Source: Flavobacteriales bacterium (lineage in GTDB: Bacteria; Bacteroidota; Bacteroidia; Flavobacteriales_D; Crocinitomicaceae). From it: a DNA stretch of 39,105 nt. Where the stretch lies: positions 1 to 39,105 of the forward strand of contig QOQC01000008.1 in assembly GCA_003331365.1 (NCBI GenBank), given 5' to 3'. Shown one piece after another: positions 17,386 to 27,495 of the stretch. The notes under the pieces are model-generated. The model was given only the letters and a program-made list of their open reading frames with translations. It was not told the DNA's origin and did no database searches. The position numbers and the translations under genes were made by a program. The stretch's first letter is position 1; every line of letters starts with the position of its first letter.

Positions 17386-18060
17386 TTAGTATTTTGTACT
17401 ATCAACATAGATTATATTGTCCATTGCTGTATGGTCATTAAACACGTCGAACGCACTTTTTCTGAGCATTACTGCATGCTTATTTTTGGATAATTTGGCA
17501 TCCGTATTTTCGAATGCATTGACGAGGTTTTCAAAACGAGTAATCGAAGTATAATTCCCTTTTTTCAAGAGTTCAGAATCTTCAGTTTTTATTTTTGGTA
17601 AAGACCAAGATTCAAAATTTGGGACCGTTCTAATCATAACCCTGCTATCGTAGGTAATCCAATCATACGAGAGATTTTCATTAATCAAATCTGTCGTGAT
17701 TGATTGTATCGCATTTTCTATTCCCCTTTGTAGATTTGATACATTAGAAAAATCACATTGAATTTTAAAAATAAATTGTGTGTAATTGGTATCAATATGA
17801 ACATTAGAAATTCCTTCTTCTTCTGATAATTTCATACCGAAAGATTCTATTTTTTCTTGAATTTCAGGTAAGCTTGGTACTTTTTTACCATCGAGGCTAT
17901 CCAATGCCAATATAGAATTCAGTTTTACCTGACTCGAACTAAGATTCACAGTATATCTGAACGTTCCTGAACCATCAAAATTGAACTTTATGTCATCCAA
18001 TATCTCAATGCATGAAGAAAATATTATAAGGAACAAAAAAAATGGTATCGTTTTTCTCAT
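17386..18060 (-). CDS. Putative lipoprotein, first gene of the unknown operon
   Basis: A 224-residue protein with a lipoprotein signal (IPFFLFLIIFSSC, cysteine at 17). The mature protein begins with a beta-rich segment, KFNFDGSGTFRYTVNLSSS, of a kind seen in many exported Bacteroidota lipoproteins and reminiscent of LppM-type domains. It has no enzyme motif. It lies 36 bases upstream of the 608-residue gene and is the likely leader of the operon. Its start is 58 bases from the groEL terminator stem, so its promoter must lie in that short gap, although I could not match a clear TAnnTTTG. Confidence 0.65.
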   Translation of the reverse strand: MRKTIPFFLFLIIFSSCIEILDDIKFNFDGSGTFRYTVNLSSSQVKLNSILALDSLDGKKVPSLPEIQEKIESFGMKLSEEEGISNVHIDTNYTQFIFKIQCDFSNVSNLQRGIENAIQSITTDLINENLSYDWITYDSRVMIRTVPNFESWSLPKIKTEDSELLKKGNYTSITRFENLVNAFENTDAKLSKNKHAVMLRKSAFDVFNDHTAMDNIIYVDSTKY

Positions 18061-18096
18061 TTTCAGAATAGAGTCAAAATTTATACCAAACTAACA

Positions 18097-18127
18097 AAAA
18101 AACAAAAAGCCATCAAAGATGGCTTTT
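18097..18127 (-). terminator. Rho-independent terminator of groESL
   Basis: The stem AAAAGCCATC (18105-18114) and GATGGCTTTT (18118-18127) closes a 3-base loop. On the minus strand it continues into a T run (TTTTTGTTTTTTTG). It lies 24 bases beyond the groEL stop codon and separates the heat-shock operon from the unknown lipoprotein operon in the same direction. Confidence 0.88.
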
Positions 18128-18151
18128 CTATATGGTAAAATCAAATGTCGA

Positions 18152-19804
<1,653 letters not shown>

Positions 19805-20080
19805 TTAACAAATTCCGTATATATCTGATTCTTTCATGATCAGATATTCTCCATTTTCAATCTTAATTTCAGTTCCAGAATATTGACCATACAATACCGT
19901 GTCTCCTTTTTTCACAGTCATCGCTTCATCTCCTTTCCCAGGACCTGCGGCAATTACAATACCTTTAAGAGGCTTTTCTTTTGCCGTATCGGGAATGATA
20001 ATACCACTTGAGGTTTTCTCTTCTGCTGCTAATGGTTCAATTAGAACTCTATCTGCTAATGGTTTAAATTTTACCGCCAT
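19805..20080 (-). CDS. groES: Co-chaperonin GroES (Hsp10)
   Basis: The 91-residue lid of the GroEL cage. It carries the family start [12 protein letters not shown], the mobile loop region [18 protein letters not shown] and the GKGDEA turn. The upstream 130-base gap to secG contains a 9-base-pair palindrome but neither a canonical CIRCE element (TTAGCACTC-N9-GAGTGCTAA) nor an exact TAnnTTTG -7 box. Heat-shock control is therefore probably by another factor. Confidence 0.98.
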   Translation of the reverse strand: MAVKFKPLADRVLIEPLAAEEKTSSGIIIPDTAKEKPLKGIVIAAGPGKGDEAMTVKKGDTVLYGQYSGTEIKIENGEYLIMKESDIYGIC

Positions 20081-20171
20081 AATTTTTAATTTTTTTTATT
20101 CTATTATCGAAAGTTGTGCCAAGTCCGAAAACAAGACATTTTAACCTGAAAAATTGATTAACAAATAATTA

Positions 20172-20192
20172 TATGTCATAGAATATGACATA
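20172..20192. promoter_or_regulatory. Palindrome upstream of groES, candidate heat-shock operator
   Basis: TATGTCATA-GAA-TATGACATA is a perfect 9-base-pair inverted repeat with a 3-base spacer, 92 bases upstream of the groES ATG. A further TGTCA half site (TGACA on the plus strand) follows at 20194-20198. There is no T tract, so it is not a terminator of secG. Its position between secG and groES suggests a regulator binding site; the regulator is unknown. Confidence 0.5.
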
Positions 20193-20210
20193 CTGACACC
20201 AAAAAAGATA

Positions 20211-20504
20211 CTATTCGGGCGCTTCCTGTTGTGATTGACCTTGCTCTGTTTGTGCTTTTCCTGTATCATTGACCTTCTTGGCTTTAGGCTGTCTCATTGT
20301 AATTATGATACTTGCAACAACAATTATACCCGCCAATGACCAAGTCAACTTATCAATAAACTCGTTGGTCTTTTTTACTCCTCCTAATTGTCCTGGTGAA
20401 CCAAAGTCAGAGCTTAAGCCACCACCCTTTGGATTCTGAATGTACACAACAAAAATAAGTAGTACACTGGCCAATAAAACTAGAATAGATAATATAGCGT
20501 CCAT
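20211..20504 (-). CDS. secG: Preprotein translocase subunit SecG
   Basis: A 97-residue inner-membrane protein with two membrane segments (ILSILVLLASVLLIFVVYI and SLAGIIVVASIIITM). Between them is the family motif QNPKGGGLSSDFGSPGQLGG. It assists SecYEG in protein export. The C-terminal tail is Gln-rich and variable. It begins directly after the stop of the TPR protein, with no gap, at the end of the miaB/activator/lptE operon. Confidence 0.94.
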   Translation of the reverse strand: MDAILSILVLLASVLLIFVVYIQNPKGGGLSSDFGSPGQLGGVKKTNEFIDKLTWSLAGIIVVASIIITMRQPKAKKVNDTGKAQTEQGQSQQEAPE

Positions 20505-21338
20505 TTAGATAATTTTAGATTTAATTTTTTCAATTTGGTCTGCAAAGAAAATCTTTTTTTCGGGAAAAATCAAAATTAATTGCTCATAAGTTGATATTGC
20601 CAGAGGATAATTACCTTGACTCTCAAAAACTTTTGCTAATGTTTCGCTTACAGGAAGATTCTTTTTGGTAATACTCTTTTTAGCTGAGGACTGAGGATTA
20701 AAGAAATTAATCTTTGGCTTTTCAAAGGTCAAATACTCTTTTTCAGTCTGTTCATCCGTATCTTTTTCTCCTTGTCTGAGCCAATCATTAAAGCTTTTTG
20801 GAGAGTCATCAAAATCATTCTTTACATCTTTTAAAATATCTGTAGAGTTTGATACAGCATGTACTTCAATTTCATCTGATTTTTTCGATTCGGCTTTTGT
20901 TTGTTCAATTTCATTGACAATGTTGTCGGAAATAACATTTGAAACGATAAGTTTTTCAAGCTCATCATCATCCTTATTTAAATCATCTGCTTTAGTTTGA
21001 GATAATGCCTCTTGAGATTCTTTATTCTTATTTTCAGAATCAGTATTTGACTTATTTGTATCTACCTCATCAATGAATTCAATTGTATCAGTACTTGGAA
21101 TTAAATTATTTAATAGTTCATAGACTATTTCACGTGAATTAAGCTGAATCGCGTATTTTTCCAATTCTTTTTGGAAACGCATATCATTCGTAAGCGAAAG
21201 GGATTTCAAATACACCACAGTGAAGGTAGAACACCATGGATATAAATTCATCAATTCTTTAAATACCGATGAATCCTCAAATTTATAATCTGATGAAAAA
21301 AGCTTTTGTTCTATGTTTTTTTTATCTAACTCTACCAA
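20505..21338 (-). CDS. TPR-like cytoplasmic protein between lptE and secG
   Basis: A 277-residue protein with a structured N-terminus (about 1-90), a long acidic low-complexity linker (about 93-205, rich in D, E, K, S, T and N), and a C-terminal helical TPR-like unit (LAKVFESQGNYPLAISTYEQLILIFPEKK). In Bacteroidota I recall a TPR protein in this same slot between lptE and secG. It has no signal peptide. The start appears to be a TTG at 21338 that overlaps the lptE stop by 7 bases; the next Met is at residue 28. Function unknown. Confidence 0.75.
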   Translation of the reverse strand: MVELDKKNIEQKLFSSDYKFEDSSVFKELMNLYPWCSTFTVVYLKSLSLTNDMRFQKELEKYAIQLNSREIVYELLNNLIPSTDTIEFIDEVDTNKSNTDSENKNKESQEALSQTKADDLNKDDDELEKLIVSNVISDNIVNEIEQTKAESKKSDEIEVHAVSNSTDILKDVKNDFDDSPKSFNDWLRQGEKDTDEQTEKEYLTFEKPKINFFNPQSSAKKSITKKNLPVSETLAKVFESQGNYPLAISTYEQLILIFPEKKIFFADQIEKIKSKII

Positions 21339-21847
21339 TTTGATAAAAGTTTATTGATAACATCCTGAGAAACCTGCTCATTAATGTCGACAATTAATTG
21401 ACTCTCAACTGATGCTAAATTAACATTTGAATCAAAATCAGCAAATCTTGTGGAAGAAAACTTAACATTTTGTTTTTCTGGGCTACTAATAATCATCTCA
21501 AATTGGATTCTAATTGTCAATCGATTTTGCGTTGCATCATCATTTGCCTGAATAGCAATAGGGGCAACATTATATTCTGAAATTCTTCCAGTTAAAATCA
21601 CTTCTCCTTCATCGTCAGTATTCAATGTCAATCTGGTATTATTTTGAATGGCATCTTTGAGTATTTCTGTCAATACAGGCCCATAACTCAACGGGCAATT
21701 AGGAGCGTTATTTTCGATCATCTCGACTGAAAAACTCTTCCATTCTTCGGGCATAGATCCTGAATCTCTGAATCCAATACTTGATGGCCAACAAGAAACC
21801 AATAGAAAGGCAGAAATAAAAATCAATTTGTTTTTATAAAACCTCAT
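21332..21847 (-). CDS. lptE: LptE-family LPS-assembly lipoprotein
   Basis: A 171-residue outer-membrane lipoprotein that plugs LptD and helps place LPS in the outer leaflet. The signal ends in the lipobox LLVSC with cysteine 19. The mature part carries the family start [11 protein letters not shown] and the segment [15 protein letters not shown]. It is 4 bases overlapped with the upstream sigma-54 activator gene and 7 bases with the TPR gene. The Bacteroidota form diverges from the proteobacterial one, so the call rests on motif and synteny. Confidence 0.85.
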   Translation of the reverse strand: MRFYKNKLIFISAFLLVSCWPSSIGFRDSGSMPEEWKSFSVEMIENNAPNCPLSYGPVLTEILKDAIQNNTRLTLNTDDEGEVILTGRISEYNVAPIAIQANDDATQNRLTIRIQFEMIISSPEKQNVKFSSTRFADFDSNVNLASVESQLIVDINEQVSQDVINKLLSNW

Positions 21848-23079
21848 TTGTCATTGAGATTATATTCCTTAATTTTTCGATACAAAGTACGTTCAGAAAT
21901 ACCCAATTCGCTTGCTGCATATTTTCGCTTTCCCCTATGTTTTTCAAGTGCTTTTTTTATCAGCTCTTTTTCACGATCTTCTAGTGACAGAGATTCCTCA
22001 ACCTCCTGATGCACCTCAAAACTTACAGGTTGATTCACTTCTACATTGTGAATGGGTTCAGGTAAGGACCTTCCTTGAGAAGTAACATCGCTTTCAACTT
22101 CATTGTATAGCTTATTTACAATTTCGGTCTGGCCATCTGTAAGAGTAATATTACCTCCTTTTGAAATAATATCCACAACAAGTTTTTTAAGCTCTGTCAA
22201 ATCCTTTTTCATATCAAAAAGAAACTTGTACATGAGCTCTCTTTCACTAAAATCCTGTTCAGATTTATTTTTTCTCAATACAATATCTGTGCTCTCACTC
22301 TTAGTTTGTATATAATTTGATAATGATATGGCATCAATATCTCTGATTGTTTCTATCACTGATAATTGTTCAACCAAATTTTTAAGCTGCCGAATATTAC
22401 CCGGCCACTGATAAGATTCAAGTAGCTGAACTGCATCATCACTAAGTTTTATGGCTGGCATTCTATATTTTTCTGCAAAATCATGAGCAAACTTTCTAAA
22501 AAGCAAATGGATATCCTCTTTTCTGTTTTTTAAAGCCGGAAGCTGAATAGGAACCGTATTCAATCTATAATAAAGGTCCTCTCTAAATTTTCCAGATGAA
22601 ATAGCAGAAATCATATTTTCATTTGTTGCCGCGACTACTCTTACATTGGTTTTAATAACCTTTGACGCACCAACCCTCATGAACTCGCCTGTTTCCAGTA
22701 CACGCAATAATCTAACTTGCGTCTGCATTGGCAATTCAGCAACCTCATCTAAAAATATTGTCCCGCCATCAGCAACTTCAAAATAACCTAATCTACTACC
22801 GGAAGCACCAGTAAAAGACCCTTTTTCATGACCAAAAAGTTCGGAGTCAATCGTTCCTTCAGGTATCGCCCCACAGTTCACAGCTATATACTGTCCATGT
22901 TTTCTTGAGCTTAATTGGTGGATTACTTGAGGTATGATTTCTTTTCCCGTTCCACTTTCACCTGTGACTAAGACAGAAATATCGGTAGGTGCTACCTGAA
23001 CGGAAACTTCAAGCGCTCTATTTAATGCTGGAGCATTACCTATAATTCCAAATCTTTGTTTTATTTGTTGAACAGTCAT
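21844..23079 (-). CDS. Sigma-54-dependent transcriptional activator without receiver domain
   Basis: A 411-residue AAA+ enhancer-binding protein. Walker A GESGTGKE is at 40-47, the sigma-54 contact loop is G-S-F-T-G-A at 87-92 (usual form GAFTGA), and Walker B IFLDEV is at 108-113. The Fis-type helix-turn-helix is at the C-terminus ([21 protein letters not shown]). The AAA+ domain starts almost at residue 1, so there is no receiver or PAS sensor domain and activity is probably set by expression or a partner. It is followed by lptE with a 4-base overlap and preceded by miaB at 11 bases. Its targets are not visible here. Confidence 0.92.
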   Translation of the reverse strand: MTVQQIKQRFGIIGNAPALNRALEVSVQVAPTDISVLVTGESGTGKEIIPQVIHQLSSRKHGQYIAVNCGAIPEGTIDSELFGHEKGSFTGASGSRLGYFEVADGGTIFLDEVAELPMQTQVRLLRVLETGEFMRVGASKVIKTNVRVVAATNENMISAISSGKFREDLYYRLNTVPIQLPALKNRKEDIHLLFRKFAHDFAEKYRMPAIKLSDDAVQLLESYQWPGNIRQLKNLVEQLSVIETIRDIDAISLSNYIQTKSESTDIVLRKNKSEQDFSERELMYKFLFDMKKDLTELKKLVVDIISKGGNITLTDGQTEIVNKLYNEVESDVTSQGRSLPEPIHNVEVNQPVSFEVHQEVEESLSLEDREKELIKKALEKHRGKRKYAASELGISERTLYRKIKEYNLNDK

Positions 23080-23090
23080 TTATTTGCTTG

Positions 23091-24515
23091 TTAATTTATT
23101 TCCTTTCCGATTAACGTTGCAGAGGTACAATCTGTTATTTTCACATTTACATATTGTCCCTTCTTTCCGTTTCCTTTCGGGAAAACAACCATTGAATTTC
23201 TACTTGTCCGTCCACACATGTGCTCATTTGATCTTTTGGATTCTCCTTCGATAAGTACTTTTTCAACCAAGCCAATTCGTTTTTGATTTGACGCTAAGGA
23301 GAACTTGAGTTGTTTTTCTATGATTTCTGACAATCTTTTTGATTTAACTTCATCAGGAATATCATCTTCAAATTTTCTTTCAGCCAAGGTCTTTGGCCTC
23401 TCGGAATATTTAAACATGTACGCAAAATCATATTTTACCTCATCCATTAAGGAAAGGGTATCCTTGTGCTCAACCTCAGTTTCGCCACAAAATCCAGAAA
23501 TAACATCAGTTGAAATGGCACAATCGGGAATAATCCTATGAATTGACTCTATTCTCTGCAAGTACCACTCGCGAGAGTAACCTCTATTCATTCGTTTTAA
23601 AACATCGGAATTTCCTGATTGTACAGGTAAGTGAATATAATTACACAAATTTTCATATTTCGCCATGGCATGAAGCACATCGTCAGTCATATCTTTAGGA
23701 TGAGAGGTAGAAAATCTAACTCGTAATTCAGAGGATACATTTGCTACCATTTCCATCAACTGAGCAAAATTTACAGTCGGAAGTTTTGGGTCTTTAATTT
23801 CTCCTTTGTTTGTAATATTCCATCTATAGCTATCTACATTCTGACCTAGTAGGGTGACTTCTCGGTAGCCATTATTAAAAAGCTCTGTACATTCCTTAAC
23901 AATAGTTTGAGGATCTCTGGATCTTTCTCTACCACGAGTAAATGGAACTACACAAAAAGAGCACATATTATCACATCCTCTCATGATGGTCACAAATGCA
24001 GAAACACCTCCTTTATCTAATCGAACTGGAGAAATATCTGCGTAGGTTTCATCTCTGGACAATAAAACGTTTACGGCCCTTTGACCAGTGCCAACTTCAT
24101 CAATTAAATTTGGCAAATCACGATACGCGTCAGGACCAGCGACTAAGTCAACAAGTTTTTCCTGCTCCAGAAGCGACTTTTTTAATCTTTCCGCCATACA
24201 ACCGAGTATTCCAACAACCATGTCAGGATTATCGCTTTTTTTCTTCTTAAATTCAGTTAGTCTATTACGAACTCGTTTTTCAGCGTTATCTCGTATTGAG
24301 CATGTGTTAATTAAAACGACATCTGCTTCGTCTATATTCCTTGTAGTATTGTATCCTTTCTTACACATAATTGAAGCTACAACCTCGCTATCGGAAAAAT
24401 TCATTTGGCAACCATAACTCTCAATGTATAGTTTTTTAGAGGCCCTTGAGCCTTCAGATAGTTTAGAATCTAGCACTTCGCCTTGTCGGCCTTCAAGAAT
24501 TTGTTTTTCCTCCAC
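23091..24515 (-). CDS. miaB: tRNA-2-methylthio-N6-dimethylallyladenosine synthase
   Basis: This radical-SAM enzyme adds a methylthio group to i6A37 in tRNAs. The 474-residue protein has the three N-terminal iron-sulfur cysteines at 36, 72 and 106 ([30 protein letters not shown]). The radical-SAM motif C-x3-C-x2-C is at 181-188 ([13 protein letters not shown]). A TRAM domain is at the C-terminus. The start is a GTG at 24515; an in-frame TAG just upstream excludes a longer form. It leads the operon to secG. Confidence 0.95.
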   Translation of the reverse strand: MEEKQILEGRQGEVLDSKLSEGSRASKKLYIESYGCQMNFSDSEVVASIMCKKGYNTTRNIDEADVVLINTCSIRDNAEKRVRNRLTEFKKKKSDNPDMVVGILGCMAERLKKSLLEQEKLVDLVAGPDAYRDLPNLIDEVGTGQRAVNVLLSRDETYADISPVRLDKGGVSAFVTIMRGCDNMCSFCVVPFTRGRERSRDPQTIVKECTELFNNGYREVTLLGQNVDSYRWNITNKGEIKDPKLPTVNFAQLMEMVANVSSELRVRFSTSHPKDMTDDVLHAMAKYENLCNYIHLPVQSGNSDVLKRMNRGYSREWYLQRIESIHRIIPDCAISTDVISGFCGETEVEHKDTLSLMDEVKYDFAYMFKYSERPKTLAERKFEDDIPDEVKSKRLSEIIEKQLKFSLASNQKRIGLVEKVLIEGESKRSNEHMCGRTSRNSMVVFPKGNGKKGQYVNVKITDCTSATLIGKEIN

Positions 24516-24535
24516 CCTACTTTTTTTTTGGACAA

Positions 24536-24565
24536 CAAATTTACTAAAAACATCAAGTCTGCCAA
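24536..24565 (-). promoter_or_regulatory. Promoter of the miaB operon
   Basis: On the minus strand TTG (24565-24563) is followed by exactly 19 bases and then TAAATTTG (24543-24536). This matches the Bacteroidota primary sigma consensus of a -33 TTG and a -7 TAnnTTTG. Transcription would start about 14 bases before the GTG start of miaB. Confidence 0.75.
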
Positions 24566-24648
24566 AATGTCATAATATTTTTTTTAGTCACTAAACATCT
24601 TTTAACCTATGGTTAATTCATTAAAAAAGAAATTATTTCAAACAAACA

Positions 24649-24681
24649 TTTGAAAGTTGACGTTTAGAAAACATACATTTG
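24649..24681 (+). promoter_or_regulatory. Promoter of topA
   Basis: TACATTTG at 24674-24681 matches the -7 consensus TAnnTTTG, and TTTG at 24649-24652 lies 21 bases upstream, slightly long. The element lies inside the open frame extending upstream of ATG 24702, which supports that ATG as the real start with a leader of roughly 15 bases. Confidence 0.6.
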
Positions 24682-24701
24682 CAAAATATCAAATACCGAT
24701 T

Positions 24702-27017
24702 ATGTCAAAAAACTTAGTGATTGTTGAGTCCCCCGCCAAAGCGAAAACTATTGAAAATTATTTGGGAAAGGACTATATCGTAAAATCAAGCTTTGGTCAT
24801 GTTAGGGACCTTGCTAAAAAAGGATTATCTGTAGATATAGATAATGGATTTGATCCAGTTTATGAAGTTTCTTCGGACAAAAAACAAGTAGTTTCTGAAC
24901 TCAAAAAGCTTGCTAAAGCTGCAGAAATTGTATGGCTCGCTACGGATGAGGACCGTGAAGGAGAAGCCATTTCATGGCATTTAAAAGAAGCCTTAAACCT
25001 TGATAAAAAAGATACTAGAAGAATCACTTTCAATGAAATAACAAAATCGGCAATTTTAAAAGCGATTGATAATTATCGAACGGTAAATCAAAAACTTGTT
25101 GATGCTCAGCAAGCAAGAAGAATTTTGGATAGAATTGTAGGTTTTGAACTATCACCAGTATTGTGGAGAAAAGTAAGACCAAGTCTTTCAGCAGGAAGAG
25201 TGCAATCTGTTGCAGTAAAATTAATTGTTGAAAGGGAGGAGGAAATTCAAAAATATCAGTCGAAATCATACTTTAAGGTCAACGGAGAATTTAAATCATC
25301 CAAAGGAAATATCTCGGGTGATTTATCTACACAATTTGATTCACAAGAAGAAACAGAATCATTTTTGAATAGCTCACGCGGCAAAGAATTCAACATCCAA
25401 TCAATTGAAAAAAAGCCCGCAACTAAAAAGCCTGCAGCTCCATTTACAACATCAACACTGCAACAGGAGGCCAGTCTGAAATTGGGGTTTTCTGTTTCGA
25501 GAACCATGTCGGTAGCACAGAGGTTATACGAATCTGGTCACATAACATACATGCGAACGGATTCTGTTAATCTTTCAAAAACTGCAATGGAAGGAGCAAA
25601 GAATAGTATTATTTCAAACTTCGGAGAACGATATTCAAATCCTAAACAATTTACAACAAAATCAAATTCCGCTCAAGAAGCGCACGAGGCTATCAGGCCT
25701 ACTAATTTTGATGTTAAAGAAGTTCAAATGGAGCATGACGAATCTAGACTCTATGAATTGATATGGAAACGTGCAATTTCAAGTCAGATGAGCGATGCAA
25801 AGTTGGAAAGGACTTCAATAAAAATTGGATCCAGTGGATTGAAGGAATATTTTAATTGTAAAGGAGAGGTGATTGTATTTGACGGTTTTTTGTCAGTTTA
25901 CATCGCCAGCAACATACAGGAATCTGATGAAGAAGAAACACATGGATTGTTGCCTCAAGTAGTTGAGGGAGAAAATGTACTTCCCAATATAATTGCTGCA
26001 ACTCAACGATTCTCTCGTCCACCTGCAAGATTTGTAGAGGCCTCGTTGGTTAAAAAGTTAGAAGAATTGGGTATTGGAAGACCTTCTACCTATGCACCTA
26101 CCATTTCTACGATTCAAAAAAGAGGATATGTGGAAAAGAAAATAAAAGAAGGTACAGAACGATTATACACATATTTAAGCCTTGTGGGCGAAGATTTAAA
26201 GATTACAGATAAATCTGAAATTACTGGTAGAGAAAAAAATAAATTATCTCCCACAGATATTGGAATTGTTGTTACTCATTTTTTGCAAGATAATTTTGAG
26301 CAAATCATGGATTACCAATTTACGGCTACAATTGAAAATCAATTTGACAATATTGCAAAGGGTGGACTAGAGTGGAAAAAAATGCTATCTGATTTCTACA
26401 CGCCTTTTCACAATGGCGTTGAGGATACCACGGAAAATGCAGAGAGAGCCACGGGAGAAAGACATTTGGGAGAACACCCCGAAAACGGCAGAAAAGTAAT
26501 TGTAAGAATCGGTAAATTCGGACCCATGGTACAAATAGGGGACGAAAAAGAAGATGGGGAAAAGCCGAAATTCGCATCACTCTTGGAGTCACAGTCTATT
26601 AATTCAATTAGTTTAGATGAAGCATTAGAACTTTTTAAGCTACCAAGGATTTTAGGAGAATATGAAGGAAAAGAGGTTAAGGTGAATATTGGTAGATTTG
26701 GCCCTTATGTTCAGGTAGAAAGAACTTTTGCCTCTATCCCAAAAGATGTTGATCCTATGGAAATCTCCCTCGAAGAGGCGATATCATTGCATATAGAAAA
26801 GATAAAGCAAAGTGAAGCGAATAAAATCAAATCCTTTCCTGAAAATCCGGAACTATTTGTTTTAAATGGTAAATATGGGCCATACATCAAGCTAGGTAAG
26901 AAGAATTACAAAATCCCCAAAGACAAAGTAGCTGAAAACCTTGACCTAAGTGAATGCATGGAAATCATTGAAAATCAGCCTAAAAAAACAAGAGGAAAAA
27001 GAAAGGCGTCAAAGTAA
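24702..27017 (+). CDS. topA: DNA topoisomerase I
   Basis: Type IA topoisomerase that relaxes negative supercoils. Counting from ATG 24702 it has 771 residues. The Toprim domain opens with NLVIVESPAKAKTIENYLG and holds TDEDREGE at 81-88. The active-site tyrosine is Tyr283 in SGHITYMRTDS. The C-terminus carries repeated GRFGPYVQ / KYGPYIKLGKK elements instead of Cys4 zinc ribbons, the form common in Bacteroidota. The frame stays open 15 codons further to a TTG, but a promoter lies in that stretch and MSKNLVIVES is the conserved start. Confidence 0.96.
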   Translation: MSKNLVIVESPAKAKTIENYLGKDYIVKSSFGHVRDLAKKGLSVDIDNGFDPVYEVSSDKKQVVSELKKLAKAAEIVWLATDEDREGEAISWHLKEALNLDKKDTRRITFNEITKSAILKAIDNYRTVNQKLVDAQQARRILDRIVGFELSPVLWRKVRPSLSAGRVQSVAVKLIVEREEEIQKYQSKSYFKVNGEFKSSKGNISGDLSTQFDSQEETESFLNSSRGKEFNIQSIEKKPATKKPAAPFTTSTLQQEASLKLGFSVSRTMSVAQRLYESGHITYMRTDSVNLSKTAMEGAKNSIISNFGERYSNPKQFTTKSNSAQEAHEAIRPTNFDVKEVQMEHDESRLYELIWKRAISSQMSDAKLERTSIKIGSSGLKEYFNCKGEVIVFDGFLSVYIASNIQESDEEETHGLLPQVVEGENVLPNIIAATQRFSRPPARFVEASLVKKLEELGIGRPSTYAPTISTIQKRGYVEKKIKEGTERLYTYLSLVGEDLKITDKSEITGREKNKLSPTDIGIVVTHFLQDNFEQIMDYQFTATIENQFDNIAKGGLEWKKMLSDFYTPFHNGVEDTTENAERATGERHLGEHPENGRKVIVRIGKFGPMVQIGDEKEDGEKPKFASLLESQSINSISLDEALELFKLPRILGEYEGKEVKVNIGRFGPYVQVERTFASIPKDVDPMEISLEEAISLHIEKIKQSEANKIKSFPENPELFVLNGKYGPYIKLGKKNYKIPKDKVAENLDLSECMEIIENQPKKTRGKRKASK

Positions 27018-27054
27018 TTTCATTTTAACAAATAGAAATTTTTAACTTTACTAT

Positions 27055-27495
27055 ATGAACGGCAGCGTCAATAAGGTCATTCTCATTGGTAATCTCGGTA
27101 GAGATCCGGAAATTAAAAAACTTGAAAATGGTGCAACTCTTGCTTCCTTTTCTATGGCTACCTCTGAATCTTACACGGATAAAGTTTCTGGGAAAAAAAT
27201 TGAAAACACAGATTGGCATGATGTTGTTTTGTGGCGAGGGTTGGCAGAGGTTGCTGAAAAATTTCTAAAAAAGGGAATGAAAATATATGTAGAAGGTCGT
27301 CTCAAAAAAAGAACTTGGCAGGACAGAGAGGGTAATACGAGATACAATGTTGAAGTCATAGGTGATGAAATGACGATTCTATCAAAACCAGATGTTGGTA
27401 CAAAGCCAAAAGAGCCATATACCGTTGAAGCCAATCAGGAAATTTCCAAATTGGAAAATTTAGAAAGTGACCCAGAAGATATATTACCTTTTTAA
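27055..27495 (+). CDS. ssb: Single-stranded DNA-binding protein
   Basis: A 146-residue protein with the OB-fold start VNKVILIGNLGRDPEIK, the motif DWHDVVLWRGLAEVAEKFLKKG and VEGRLKKRTW. It ends in the acidic tip DPEDILPF that recruits repair and replication partners. It binds single-stranded DNA in replication and repair. Its TAA directly abuts the gldE ATG. A TAACTTTA at 27043-27050 precedes the start but lacks the final G and a -33 element. Confidence 0.96.
   Translation: MNGSVNKVILIGNLGRDPEIKKLENGATLASFSMATSESYTDKVSGKKIENTDWHDVVLWRGLAEVAEKFLKKGMKIYVEGRLKKRTWQDREGNTRYNVEVIGDEMTILSKPDVGTKPKEPYTVEANQEISKLENLESDPEDILPF

Noticed and set aside
20108-20122. Possible sigma-54 promoter upstream of groES (TTGGCAC on the minus strand)
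   Set aside because: The -24 half matches but the -12 half reads TCGA where TTGC is expected, so the essential GC is missing.
24657-24701. Longer topA start at TTG 24657
   Set aside because: The stretch contains a -7 promoter element and encodes residues not seen in TopA; ATG 24702 gives the conserved MSKNLVIVES start.
27043-27050. TAACTTTA before ssb as a promoter
   Set aside because: It lacks the final G and any TTG at -33, and its start site would fall on the ATG itself.
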